A stretch of 64,000 bases of DNA from contig NC_080561.1 of NCBI RefSeq assembly GCF_030253575.1, positions 36,813,564-36,877,563 on the forward strand, given 5' to 3'. Every line of letters begins with the position of its first letter. Within the stretch, counting starts at the first letter, position 1. Both the position numbers and the translations under genes were made by a program. Origin of the DNA: Rhododendron vialii (lineage: Eukaryota > Streptophyta > Magnoliopsida > Ericales > Ericaceae). The notes beneath the pieces were generated by a model. That model saw only the letters and a list, made by a program, of their open reading frames with translations, made no database searches and was not told the DNA's origin. This document shows positions 10,080-20,776 of this stretch, in pieces.

Positions 10080-11780
10080 GCTTAAGTCCTCTAGTATGTT
10101 GTGTTTGTACATATATGTTGTCGTTTTTATGCGATATTGCACGTAAGGTATTTTTGTATGTGTTTTAGGTAAAACGTGCTAATAAGGCGGTTTTGAATGC
10201 CAATCAACGTTCCGAGATGATCCAAGTGTCCAAATGCCCGCCGGTACTCATTTTATTGTCACCGAAGCCTAACGGTGCCACAAGAAGCCTCAGAGATTGG
10301 CCAGAGGTCAAGGTTGGCAAAGAACGTGCCAAAGTGGTTCAAGCAAGGCAAACGCATCAAGGATGGTTCCAAGGACATCCGTGGGACCAAGGCCATAAGG
10401 CATACCTCCGCCAAGTCCCGTTGATCATGTAATGAAGCATTGGAAGGCCGTCGGGGCAAGACAAGGCATGATGGCCCAAGCTGACCCTGTTCTGCAGTTT
10501 TCACACAGAGGTACCAATACCTCATTTTTTAGGTATTGGTACCATCATGCCGAATTGGAAGACAGTTCAGTTGGTACCAATACCTCATTTTTTAGGTATT
10601 GGTACCAAAGCCTGTAGTGCAGATTTTTGTTAACTTTTTCAACTTTCCATTTATGAAAAGTTTCTACTTCTAGTATGTTTTTGGAATATTTTGGGGGCCT
10701 TTTTGTCCATTGTAAGGCTGATTTTATAAGGCCTATAAATGGCTTTGTAAGCCATTAATAGAATATAGAGGCCATTAGTTAGTTTTAGGCCTAGTTTTCT
10801 AGTTTTTGCTCTAGGATTTCCATTGTTAGTCTTTCAAGCTTTTCAAGTTATTTTCTTCAAGAACTCAAGTAAGTTTAAGTGTTTTGATATTTTCTCATGT
10901 ATTAATGTTGTAGCTATTTGTTAGACCTTCTTATAAATCAAGTTTATTTTCGTTTTCATCGGTGAATCATGTTTTCTATGCTTAACTCTTTTTCTAGTCT
11001 TTTTGCTATGTGTGAGTAGTTGATTAGGCTTGGCACCGGGGTGATTAACGCCTCGTGACTTAAGGTTAATTTTGCTCTTCTCAACTTAAGACTTGAGGTT
11101 TGGTTTGTAAATGTGTGTGGTTCGCCTTTTATGTAACAAAACTTGTCGATGTTAACCTCCGGTGATCATATGCTTGCACATATGGTTCCGTGAGCTATGT
11201 CTCGACTCGTGTTTGCCAGAAGAACCAAAGAATTTGCTCGCTTTCCAAACCATGCTTCTAGTTCTTGACCTTGATATTTAGTTTGAATGCAAGTCTTGGC
11301 GTTGTTAATCTCCGATGATCATGTGCTCGCTCATATGGTTCCGGGAGCTATGTCACGCCTTGTGTTAAGCTTGTTGTTCAAACTCTATATCAAGTCTAAC
11401 CATTTTCATAGCTAAATCTTCCGGTTGATAGCCTATGCCGTGCGATTCAACCGTGTTTTCGTTGAGAATTGTTAGATGGCTTAAGTTACGGGTGTTATGA
11501 ACTTCTTTGCCTTGCCACTTTTAATTCTTAGTCCGAACTCATTTTCTAGTCTTTGTCATAAGGGTATTTCTCACATTTCAAAGGAAAACTAAAAGTTGGC
11601 CGTCTAAACGCCGGAAACCCTTACTTCTACAATCCGAACAAGCTATATTCGAACTCCCTGTGGATCGACTCGGACTTCCTTGCTATACTATGCAAATCTT
11701 TAGTTGTAGTCCGGTTAATAAATAATTGAATTTGACGGCCGTTTGGTAAACTTCAACGACTACCGAATGGGCGCAATCAT
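10080..11780 (+). mobile_element. LTR-like block, probably a degraded Ty3-type LTR
   Basis: A roughly 1.7-kb non-coding block has the internal order seen in long plant Ty3/gypsy LTRs. It has a U3-like part with twin hairpins, a TATA-like CTATAAATGG near 10734, a transcribed-region-like segment, and near the end the CTCCCTGTGGATCGACTCGG motif familiar from such LTRs. Exact TG/CA ends and a target duplication were not found. I see no gag or pol in or beside it, so a solo or decayed LTR is most likely. Confidence 0.5.
10510..10606. repeat. two identical perfect hairpins
   Basis: The same 34-bp palindromic unit occurs at 10510-10543 and 10573-10606. Each has 13-bp perfect arms (GGTACCAATACCT and its complement) around an 8-nt loop, CATTTTTT. 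The second has arms extended to 15 bp. They lie about 130 bp upstream of the TATA-like box of the LTR-like block. Confidence 0.95.
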
Positions 11781-11984
11781 TTACTCATGAGTGAGGCAAG
11801 CTCTTCTATTCTGATTTATGATTTTTCTTGGATATATGGTTCATGAGGGAAAATCGAGCTTCAAAAAATAGTGAATGGTCACCATATAATTACCAGACCT
11901 AAGCTCTGAAAGCAATTCTTAATGTTGCTTCCACAAAAATGCACTTAAAACAATCAAGCGGCATCATGCACATAGGAAGAGTGA

Positions 11985-12237
11985 TGTTTTTTTTGAAACA
12001 GCAAAAACTAATTAAGAAACTTGACAGGGGTACATCAAGTGGGGGAGAAGGGAGAGGGATCAAACCAAATGTTAGACAACATCTATTGGGCCGAGGTCCA
12101 AACACCTGTAGGGCATAGCCCAAAAAGCGGGCCAAGCCCGAACACCTATGAACTTAAAATTGCTCAGATCAAAAAATTAAGCTCAAATACACCACAAAGG
12201 CCAAAAAGCCCATATTGGATAAGATCCCAATGATATA
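11985..12237 (-). repeat. L1-type LINE 3' tail fragment
   Basis: On the minus strand the segment ends in TTAGTTTTTGCTGTTTC followed by an A-run. The preceding text is rich in GGGCTTTTTGGCC/GGGCTTGGCCC-like sequence. This is the typical 3' end of plant L1 LINEs. No coding sequence remains. Confidence 0.5.
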
Positions 12238-12249
12238 TAATTTCCCTTT

Positions 12250-12878
12250 ACAAAAAGGAAATTAAGCAAGGGCCGCTATACCAATCTCACAGCAGTGTGC
12301 AGCTGTACCATTCTCACGAGCCACTCTGAACTTCTTTTTCCCTTCTCTTTATCATGTGTGGATGAGCCTTTTCAATTGCGTACCCAATTTGTATAAGCAA
12401 TACTACTAAAGTATTGTCTGGTTCACTCACGGCATAGAACTTCTTTATTATTACTCCTACTACAACAGGTGAGCTTTCAAAGGAAAACTTTGCATATATC
12501 TCTCTCATGCTTTCTTGCCGAAAGGAGAAAACCTAAGCAAATTTATATGATTTGATTATCATATCCATATCAATGGTGGCAGTTGGTTTGAGAAAGGTGA
12601 TTATTAAGTCAAATGGCCGGCCGGCTTAGTACTTTCTACTTTGTTTAAAACCACGGGATCTCGTTCGGGATCAGCTCCCCTCAATACTCCAATCCTTCGT
12701 ACTCCTCCGAACGTCCTCTTTTCAAACACGTTCTTGGAATCGCATTAAGGATCGAAACCACTTATCTCGTGCATTTTCAAGCGAAGAAAAGGGATTTTTA
12801 AGTCAAATGTATTGAGAGATCGAATGAGTCTGCCTAGGACGACGATCAGACCAATCGATTAATCATTTCTCCACCAAA
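12250..12878. other. intergenic, nothing recognised
   Basis: No exon-like frame or bounded repeat. The strand-minus frame at about 12314-12508 has no recognisable motif. Confidence 0.4.
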
Positions 12879-13135
12879 TTTTTTTTATCAGCAAAAATAA
12901 GTTTCATTAACTCATGACACGAAGTTATAGAGATAATAGGATCTTGGATACACACTGACCTGACCATCCAAGACCCACTTCTCCAAACCACACGGAAGAA
13001 CTAATTTAGGCCCAATAGGCTGAGCCCAAACTAAGATACACCATTTAGGACAAGCCCACACCTAAAATGGGCCTAAAAGCCCAGATCAATATAAATCAGC
13101 ACAAACAAAAGCCAAACCCACCAATTTTTTTTTAA
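12879..13135 (-). repeat. second L1-type LINE 3' tail fragment
   Basis: On the minus strand it ends TTAATGAAACTTATTTTTGC and then TGATAAAAAAAA, preceded by GGGCTTTTAGGCCC-rich sequence. It is the same type of tail as the segment at 11985-12237 but diverged from it. Confidence 0.55.
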
Positions 13136-13392
13136 AAAAACAAATCCTATGTGTACTCGAAAGTTCAGATTTATGGATCATTCTCTAAATAAGTTTCACA
13201 AAAGCAATTTGTTTTTTTTTTGGTTTCTAGTATATTATTAGTATACTTAATATATTTCCTAACAAAATCCAAAATTTACCATTCAATACCAATTGATAAA
13301 ATGGAACTTTTTTCCAAGACTTCACACTTAAAAAAATTCCGAAAAAGAAAAAAGAGAAAAGGAATTTAAGAGAAACCCAAGGCCAGGGGACC

Positions 13393-14094
13393 TCAATTAA
13401 AAAACCCATGGGTAGATGAAAAGGGAGAGCTATCAGGACTGGGAGTGGATGACCCTTTTGTCCTTGAAAACAACTTCCACACAAGAGGAACAATAGGCTG
13501 CTGCTTCTTGTTCACCACCTTCTCTCCTCCCCTTTCCTTCTCTGTCTCTCCAAACAACCCTTTCCCCTCTTCACCACCACCCAAAATCTGAGCCATAGTT
13601 GGTAAGTACTCCTCCTCCATCCTCCTCTCCCTCTCTCTTATACTCTCTGTCCTCGCAACCATCGCCGCTTTTGCTGCTGCAGCCGCTTCTGCTTTGGCTA
13701 TCTTTGACATGTTCTTGTGGAGCTCCGCATTGAGGGAAGCCACCGCCACCTCCGTGTCCTCCTCTCTCTCCTTCAGTAACTTTAGCTCTGTCTTTGTTGC
13801 TTCCAGCTCGGCTTCGAGTTTCTTCACAGTACATGCAAGGGTATTTTGGTCATTTCCGTCATTGGGTTCGTTTTTCTTGGTGGGATTAATTTTTGGTGAG
13901 AATTTCCACATTGGCGATTTGTGATAGTTATTTGGTGAGGAGGAGTGGAAAATTTCTTGAGCTAGGTGTTTTTGGCCGAAAACGGCAACAGCTTCTTTGA
14001 CGGAGGAGAAAGGGCGGGAAGTATCGATGGTGGAGGAGAGAAAGGTGGCGGGAGGCGGAGGGAGTAGGGGAGGGGTTTGGGGTTCTTCTTCCAT
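13393..14094 (-). CDS. short WEB-family (DUF827) coiled-coil protein
   Basis: A single-exon frame of 233 residues on the minus strand, starting at ATG 14094 and ending TGA at 13393-13395. After a Pro-rich N-terminus comes the family signature RPFSSVKEAVAVFGQKH (about residues 27-43). A long charged coiled coil follows (about 85-170: KKLEAELEATKTELKLLKER, then an Ala-rich stretch and RERERRMEEEYLP). The C-terminal PLVWKLFSRTKG segment (about 203-214) resembles the short members such as Arabidopsis At1g75720. The founding WEB proteins (WEB1/PMI2) control chloroplast photorelocation through cortical actin; whether short members do so is unknown, so function here is by family only. A (GA)n tract 48-68 bp upstream on the plus strand is CT-rich on the gene strand and probably lies in the 5' UTR. 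Confidence 0.88.
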   Translation of the reverse strand: MEEEPQTPPLLPPPPATFLSSTIDTSRPFSSVKEAVAVFGQKHLAQEIFHSSSPNNYHKSPMWKFSPKINPTKKNEPNDGNDQNTLACTVKKLEAELEATKTELKLLKEREEDTEVAVASLNAELHKNMSKIAKAEAAAAAKAAMVARTESIRERERRMEEEYLPTMAQILGGGEEGKGLFGETEKERGGEKVVNKKQQPIVPLVWKLFSRTKGSSTPSPDSSPFSSTHGFFN

Positions 14095-14141
14095 TGTGGT
14101 GGTGAGAAATGGTAGAGAATGGCGTTATATGATGTTCTTGT

Positions 14142-14162
14142 AGAGAGAGAGAGAGAGAGAGA
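14142..14162. repeat. (GA)10 microsatellite in the WEB gene 5' flank
   Basis: A short GA run just upstream of the minus-strand start codon at 14094. Confidence 0.9.
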
Positions 14163-15100
14163 GGATAGGGTAGTATATATTTAATGATGTTGTCAAGTTT
14201 AAGTTTTCTTTGCTTCTACTGCACTAGTTTTGTGGGGTGAAAAGAAATGGACCACTCAACCCCAGGGACGTTGAGAAGGATAGAAATTAGAATAGCCCAA
14301 CGCTAGCAAAATCTTTATACCGAGTGTAGAACTCCAAAAAAGAAAAATTAGGGCTCCTTCCCAATTAGTTGTAGGCTTTCGAAATGTCATGGCCGACCCT
14401 AGTGGCGATTGTGGAGGCAAGGATGTACGGAGGGTCAAATGACCCCAAACAACAGCCTACCAAAGTTTCAAAATATATATCTTGACTTTTTTTTTAACAC
14501 CGAAATATCTATCTTGACTTTAAATTTTTTTTTTTTAATATCTAAGGCCTTGCCCACAGGGCTAAAACAAAAGGCAAAAATCACTATCTAAAACAGAAGC
14601 AACACATTATGGGGGAGAAGCCGCCCAGTTACAATCACCTTCGAAAAAATCATCTTTATTGGACATCAAAAGCATGTGAAAAAAACGATATATTTGGTTA
14701 TAAAACGAACAGCTTAAATATGTTTTTCACTGCAAAAAATGTACGAGATCAGCGGTTTGAATCATTTATGCGATTCAAACAATGGGTTCAAAAAGAGGAG
14801 TACTATGGAGGATTGAGGTCTTGAGGGGAGCTGAACCAGCTCTTTTCATGCCATGTTTGGACCTAAGTTTATGGACTGGACAAGATAACGGGAAAGAAGA
14901 ACAAGAAACGAAAAAAGTGAGGCTGATAAGAACGTGAATGCTGCTTAGCAAAAAAAAAAAACGAACTTGAACGCGCCCAGCAATGAATTGTTCAAGTTTG
15001 AATTATTGAAGCGAGAAGGAAACATAAAGGATTATATATATTTTGAGGTACTATATACACATCAAAATATACAATTCTTTAGGCAGAAAAGATGAGTCCA
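14163..15100. other. intergenic between the WEB gene and a MITE
   Basis: No gene recognised. An A-rich tail-like area near 14520-14600 (a T-run, then GGCCTTGCCCACAGGGC) may be another old LINE or SINE 3' end. Confidence 0.4.
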
Positions 15101-15341
15101 TCTATGGTACACCAAAAAAATTTGGTGTATGGCATCCATAAATGATACGGTGTTAAGTATGGAGGTAAAAATTCTAGTGCAGTGGTCAGTATTCTGTATC
15201 TGGAATACTTATCACTTCATATCAAACGCTAACCACTGTATCTTTACCACTTCATATGGAATACTAACCACTGTATCTAAAATACTTACCACAACTCACT
15301 TTTGGGATACCATGCACCAAAACATTTTGGTGTACCATAGA
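15101..15341. mobile_element. MITE with about 37-bp inverted ends
   Basis: The left end TCTATGGTACACCAAAAAAA is matched at the right by the complement TCTATGGTACACCAAAATGT. Inside is an imperfect direct repetition of a [CT]ACCACT-containing unit. No coding capacity and no clear target duplication. Confidence 0.7.
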
Positions 15342-15465
15342 AAAATTCATAAAAGACATGGGAAACCAATCTACTCCATTTTCATATGGTAAAGCATATT
15401 CCTATAGCTCATAGACTGCATGCATGGTATCATAAATTCATCGAGCACATTTTCTGACGACGGAA

Positions 15466-15886
15466 TCTAAATCATAGTAGAAAACAACTATCCCACCACA
15501 AATTGCCTGCGTAAACAAGAATATCAAGTGAAATCTCGGACACACAGTTTTACAATATCAGATGTCGAAAGATGGATAACAAACAACCAAAAACACGAGA
15601 CCATGTCCTAATAAAGCAGTGATATTGTGGTTTTCATTGTAAAATCTGATAATCAGAATCTGCTTGTTCAGTACAGCCATTATGAAAGTGGTGGCCAGGA
15701 ATGGGGCTCAAAATTAACTCACCTCAAAAGAAGAGAAGGCAGATAACAATCGATCTGTGCTACTCGTATGCAAATTTGTGAACCATTCCAAGTAATATGT
15801 AAAACTGAATGGGATGGAGATAATAACTGGAAGATTGTAGAAACAGAGATTGAACGACATTAACAACATAGTTTTCACTCTATTCC
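15466..15886 (-). repeat. diverged duplicate of the UXS 3' flank
   Basis: This segment aligns by eye along its whole length with 20327-20725, the 3' UTR and flank of the UXS gene. Shared text includes GGGGCTCAAAATTAACT, ATATGTAAAACTGAATGGGA and AACTGGAAGATTGTAGAAA, with many small indels. The copy stops at about 15886, where RlmN-like coding sequence begins. Confidence 0.85.
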
Positions 15887-16205
15887 GGTTAATTGGCATG
15901 ATCTAGTGTCTAACCTTGCATTCATATTTTCGATAATGATCAATCTTCTCACTCCTTTTTTTTGTCCCCTACATCTACATGCCCTATCAAATAAGGCTAG
16001 ACAAGAAGTACCTCATCAGCGGTTGCATCCAAGCTAACTGCTAAATAACAATTAAACCTCTGAAGGAAACGTTTTATCTGGGGGATGAGTCCACGGGTTG
16101 AAACAGTAACCTTGGGAGGACTGAAATAGACCCTTGCTCGTGCACCATAATGTCTGCGGCTTTTAGGACAATGTCAATCATATGAAGCGGTTCCCCCATT
16201 TCAAT
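15887..16205 (-). pseudogene. RlmN-like radical-SAM rRNA methyltransferase gene fragment
   Basis: Two exon remnants read on the minus strand. The first, 16205-16012, encodes IEMGEPLHMIDIVLKAADIM, then a frameshift, then PPKVTVSTRGLIPQIKRFLQ and NCYLAVSLDATADE. It is flanked by an AG acceptor and a GT donor. The second, from about 15914, encodes VRH-stop-IMPINRN, where the family has VRNWIMPINRK. RlmN-type enzymes methylate A2503 of large-subunit rRNA with two SAM molecules; plants have organelle-targeted versions. Here a one-base deletion after HEQGS and a TAG in place of the Trp codon break the frame. The N-terminal region, including the CxxxCxxC cluster, is absent. The second remnant runs straight into the UXS 3'-flank copy. 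It is a non-functional captured or duplicated fragment. Confidence 0.85.
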
Positions 16206-16418
16206 CTACATATGCAGGTTGAACAAGATTACTAATCTTAGATTAGTATCCATATGGTACAAATGGGAGGAGGAAAAGATCACCAGGTAGTATATAGAAG
16301 GAAGAAGAGGGTATATAAAAGGGAATAACTGAAGGCTCCTAGAGCAATAGAGCAAGAAAAAATGAACTCAATGATAAGCTAATTAAAAATGAAATACCTT
16401 ATTGAACATGGATTCAGT

Positions 16419-18269
16419 TCACCAATAACCCTTGCAAGAACAAGCCCCATCTTTGTAATGATGAAATCTATTCCTATCCCTAACTATAATCTCTCTGTTA
16501 TAAATTTCAGATATTACTGCTGTTACAGCATGACAATCCCAACATACACGGATGTTCTTCACAATCCTTATCGGTACACCTTCCTTTAGACTGATCAGTC
16601 CAAAAGCAATGGCAATTCTCTCACTATGTTGGCACAAAGCATCCTCTTTCTCTTCCTCTTCTAAGTCGAATAGAACTGGAAAAGTGTCAGCCACATATCC
16701 GGATGATTTGAGCCTCTTAGATATCTCCTCCAACTTCGCCTCAATTTCGCCATACCTAGGATGGGACTTATCCCCAACGACAAACTCATGAACTTCTCCG
16801 TTGACTTCTATAATGCTACAACCAGGGAGTTTTCTGACACCTTTGGCCTTCATCGTTTGCCTCACGTTACTAACTCTATCCCAGTTCTTTGAATCAGCAT
16901 AAATGTTTGACAAAAGCACATAAGCTCCATGGTTCTTGGATTCTAGCTCTACTATCTTTCTTGACGCAAGTTCACCTAATTTCGTGTTTTTATGGATTCT
17001 ACAAGCATTGAGCAAAGCTCCCCAAGCTCCGGCATGAGGCTTCACAGGCATTTTGTTTATGAAGTCCAAGGCTTCATTTAGGCTCCCAACTCGGCCATAC
17101 AAATCAACCATGCAACCATAATGTTCAAAAAGAGGCTCAAGCCCGAATTCTTTTCTCATCGAGTAGAAATGCATCCGACCTTCCTCAACTAGTCCCGCGA
17201 TGCTACAACCCCTCAAAATAGACACAAACGTGACCTCATTTGGCAAAACTCTTTCTTGTTTCATAAGGGCAAAAAGCTCGAGACACTCATGCCCCAATCC
17301 ATTCATTGCTAGCCCTCCCATGGCACTACTCCATGTATATACATTCTTTTCTCTCATTCCCCAAAAGACTTCCATTGCCTTGTTCACATCCCCACATTTC
17401 GCGTACATGTCAATGAGCGCAGTCCCTAGGGCGACAGTAACTGTGATTTTCTTTCTCCCTATATAAGCATGTGCCCATCTCCCTTGATCCAGGGCACCCA
17501 AGTGAGAGCACGCGGACAAAACCGAAACCAATGTCACCTCATTAATCCTCACTCCTTCCATTTGCATCAGGTTAAACATATTCAACGCCTCCCTTGATTG
17601 CCCGCACTGCGCATACCCGGATATCATTGCGTTCCATGCAACGGGGTCCTTCTCAGGCATACTATCAAACAACCCCCGTGCAAGACCAACATGACCCAAT
17701 TTAGCACAAGCAGCCACCATGGCAGTCAAGGTCACCAAATCAGGCTGGGGAATTCCATCAAACACCTTACATGCACAACCCAAAAAACCCATTTCAGCAT
17801 ACATGTAAATCAACCCGCTCTGGATGTGTGGGTCGGTTTCAAACCCACGTTTCAGAACACACGCATGGACTGCCCTACTTGCTTCGCAATCTAACAACTG
17901 TGCGCACGTGCGAACCAAGAAAGTGAATGTGTAGTTATCCGGGTACGGGTTGTGACCCAATTTTAACAGCCTGTTGTACAGTTGGAAGCTTTTTTGAGGG
18001 TTTGGGCTCTTGGAGTGAGCTCTGATCAAGGAGTTGAAGGCGAAGACAGTGGGGTTGGGGTTTTGGTCGAGGGCTCGAGTGGAATAATCGAGAAGGTTGG
18101 GGTGTTTGAGGGCAATGGAGGCGACGAATTGAGCATGGAGGAAAGGGTCGTCGAGGAGGCCAGTGATGAGGAGTTGGGTGTGGACTTGGTTGATTTGTCG
18201 GACGCTTGTGCAGGATGATCCTACTAGAGAAATTGTTGGGTGCTTTGCTACACATCGGAAATGGCTCAT
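16419..18269 (-). CDS. PLS-class pentatricopeptide repeat protein with E and DYW domains
   Basis: An intronless frame of 616 residues from ATG 18269 to TGA 16419-16421. An upstream in-frame GTG is not needed, and Arabidopsis At5g40405 also starts just before its corresponding IAKHP motif. The match to At5g40405 is strong throughout as I remember it (DNYTFTFLVRTCAQL, DPVAWNAMISGYAQCG, EKNVYTWSSAMGGLAMNG). Alternating P, L and S repeats occupy most of the protein, followed by the E region (GAWGALLNACRIH; GAYVLLSNIYADSKNWD). The DYW deaminase-like domain has HSERIAIAFGL, CWDCH and HHYKDGACSCKGYW. The HxE and CxxC zinc/catalytic residues are present, but the terminal tripeptide is GYW. Such proteins edit C to U in plastid or mitochondrial transcripts; the target site here cannot be read from the sequence. 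Confidence 0.95.
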   Translation of the reverse strand: MSHFRCVAKHPTISLVGSSCTSVRQINQVHTQLLITGLLDDPFLHAQFVASIALKHPNLLDYSTRALDQNPNPTVFAFNSLIRAHSKSPNPQKSFQLYNRLLKLGHNPYPDNYTFTFLVRTCAQLLDCEASRAVHACVLKRGFETDPHIQSGLIYMYAEMGFLGCACKVFDGIPQPDLVTLTAMVAACAKLGHVGLARGLFDSMPEKDPVAWNAMISGYAQCGQSREALNMFNLMQMEGVRINEVTLVSVLSACSHLGALDQGRWAHAYIGRKKITVTVALGTALIDMYAKCGDVNKAMEVFWGMREKNVYTWSSAMGGLAMNGLGHECLELFALMKQERVLPNEVTFVSILRGCSIAGLVEEGRMHFYSMRKEFGLEPLFEHYGCMVDLYGRVGSLNEALDFINKMPVKPHAGAWGALLNACRIHKNTKLGELASRKIVELESKNHGAYVLLSNIYADSKNWDRVSNVRQTMKAKGVRKLPGCSIIEVNGEVHEFVVGDKSHPRYGEIEAKLEEISKRLKSSGYVADTFPVLFDLEEEEKEDALCQHSERIAIAFGLISLKEGVPIRIVKNIRVCWDCHAVTAVISEIYNREIIVRDRNRFHHYKDGACSCKGYW

Positions 18270-18289
18270 GACCACATCCAGATCACAAC

Positions 18290-19780
18290 TGATGCCTTTC
18301 TCCGGTTCTTAGTCTGCTAGTGAGTTGCTGCACGCAGTCCACTGCCCAATTCAGAGTGGAGATTTAAATCATATATTTGTCGCAAGAGAGACGAAGGCTG
18401 CAGCTGCAGCCGCTGCACCATCCAAAAGTTTCTTTCTTTCACATATATTGTCTATAGTCAAGTGAAAGCAAGAGAGAGAGAAGATGAGCAGTTAATCAAA
18501 AAGAAATGAAAGAAGTTCATTGTTTAGGCTAATCAAACCATAATATCCGTGATCATATGAAGCAAGCTGGTTTCCTATCTTTCTTATATTTCCTACTATA
18601 TGTATCAGCAAGCTTAAAGAGACAAGCATATTACCTATATGTATCAGCCAAAGATCAAATAGCAGCTTTAGTTCAAAAACTTATCAGAACAAAAAAAAAA
18701 AAACAAGGGAAATTACAGGAATAAGCTCACACGGATATGCCACAAAGTGAGTCTACTAGTTATCCACACATTACCTACGAAAATACTTTGACAAGCAAAT
18801 TTCAAAATACATAAGTCCCCAAAAGCCTGCCATTCAAGACTTCAAAAAGACAGTTTCATGCTATAGTTGTCTTCATCGGTGTATATATTAATAACTTCGA
18901 AACAATTTTAAGCTATAGGTGTCCTCCTCATTGTACAATACCATTATACTCGACTGCATTTAAAAGAACTATACAAGTTCAACTACTCTCATTGCCAATA
19001 AGCTCATTGAGCAAATGAAAAAACTAAGACAACCCAATGTATTATATCTAGTCCAAGAAAAACAGGAGGAAGTTATGCTAAACTTTGCCGATAAAACAAG
19101 AAGGATATGTCCATAGATGTGCAAAATAATCCACACCAAACACTAAAACATGCTGGTTGAGACATAGTTAACAGTAACCTACCGAAAATTGTAAGTTCCT
19201 GCAAATGAAACAACAACTTATCTCGTTTGTCAAATGTACATATGAATATGATTACATCAACTCCTCATCACTCCTTGTCAGAGGAAAGGAATAACAAACC
19301 AAACAAGAAATCAGTCCATGCAAGGGAAGAAAGGGATCAAAATAGGTATAAAAAATGGAATCAAATTTTGTTTCACTTATTTAGGACTAGTGCTAAATTT
19401 TGGATATTTCCACACAAAAAAAAAAAAAAAAAAGGTGAAAGGCATAAATTTTTACTTTTCCAATCCCTCCCATCGAGATAATCCACAAAAATTTGACGCA
19501 AAATTAATAAATGTGAAAGAAATTTGAATAAAGACAATACAGAGAGGAAAAAAAAACCAGGCTTCTTTTGGGAAACTAGGCCTTATACTCGTAACTAAAT
19601 TGTCACTCAACCAATTTATCAAACACTTGGTGGCCCCAAATACAAAACCATAATCTTACCCAGATTTCTTTAGAGCCCCGAAATCTCTATCAAAATTTCG
19701 CACAAAAACGAGTAGAAGCTTTGGAAGCATATCTGTTTTCGGTGTTTGTTGCTGATGAATGGCCAAAAGAACCAAAAGAA
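18290..19780. other. intergenic upstream of the PPR gene
   Basis: No exon-like coding was recognised. It contains A-runs near 18695 and 19417-19434 and an AT-rich interior. The first few hundred bases should hold the PPR promoter and 5' UTR on the minus strand. Confidence 0.45.
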
Positions 19781-19784
19781 AAAA

Positions 19785-19836
19785 GGGGGGGGGGGGGGGA
19801 GGAGGGGGGAATTGAGCGCGAATTGTGAAGAACCAG

Positions 19837-19892
<56 letters not shown>
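19785..19892. repeat. poly-G tract and (GA)26 microsatellite
   Basis: A G15 run at 19785-19799 continues into G-rich sequence. After about 35 bp an uninterrupted GA tract of about 52 bp follows (19841-19892). Confidence 0.95.
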
Positions 19893-19894
<2 letters not shown>

Positions 19895-20018
19895 TTTTGA
19901 TAAAGTAGCCTCTTCAGAAGCAGCGAGGCACTGTAGGCGTATGTATTTTACCGAGTCGTTTGTTGAGGCTGGTGGAATACATGTTTTCTGATTTTGACTA
20001 GGTGAAATACTTGCTAAT

Positions 20019-20326
20019 ATGCCTATTTTGCTAATCTGGTGCACTTGCTCCAGCGTGCTGGACGTGATTTCTCATGTCGGAGAAGATGGAAAAGTGGCCA
20101 TGCTAGATGCCTTCGGCCGAGATACATGGAAGAAAAGCAGAGAGAGAGATAGAGAGAAGTTGGTTTTGATTTTATCTGCATATCGTATTGTCTACACAGT
20201 AGCAGGTTTTTTCAGACGTTTTCAAACCTTCTTTGGATTTGCCCGAGATATTTGGAATTCATTTATTTCTCTCACGCGTGGCTTGCTTTGCTTTTGGGAT
20301 TCCGACATGTTTATGGTCCGAAAAAT
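20019..20326 (+). other. uncertain open frame, not called as a gene
   Basis: A plus-strand frame of 132 codons (20019-20417) opens with a plausible soluble stretch (SHVGEDGKVAMLDAFGRDTW). It then becomes Arg-rich and hydrophobic and runs into the UXS 3' flank. I recognise no family and no splice context. It may be an exon fragment or chance. Confidence 0.2.
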
Positions 20327-20776
20327 TCTAAATCGCAGAAGAAAACAAGTATCCCATCACAAATTGTTTGCAAAACAAGAAGATCAAGTCAAATCCCAGT
20401 TGCTGAAAGATGGATAACAAAGAAACCAAACATGAGACAAGGTCCGAATAAAGCAATGATAGGTGAAGGTTTCATTATAAATCGAATCAGAAACTGTTTA
20501 TTCAGTACAGCCATTACACCACTGCGAAAGCAGCGGCCCGGAAAGGGGCTCAAAATTAACTGACCTCAAAAGAACAGCAGGCAGATAAACAATAGATCTG
20601 TCTACCTTGATATGCAACAAATTTGTGAACCACTCCAAGTAGTAATATGTAAAACTGAATGGGATAATTATGACAACTGGAAGATTGTAGAAAAGAAGAT
20701 TGAACAACTTAAAAAAAGAAGAAAAAAAAAAAATTACTTTTCACTCTATACACACTGGCTTTGCTTTGTGCAACTT
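20327..20776 (-). other. UXS 3' UTR and downstream flank
   Basis: Sequence directly downstream of the UXS stop codon on the minus strand, beginning with T-rich stretches typical of a plant 3' UTR. Its distal 400 bp are the parent (or sister) of the diverged copy at 15466-15886. Confidence 0.6.

Noticed and set aside
18267-18275. GTG start two codons upstream of the PPR ATG
   Set aside because: Nuclear plant genes start at ATG; the ATG at 18269 gives the family-like N-terminus.
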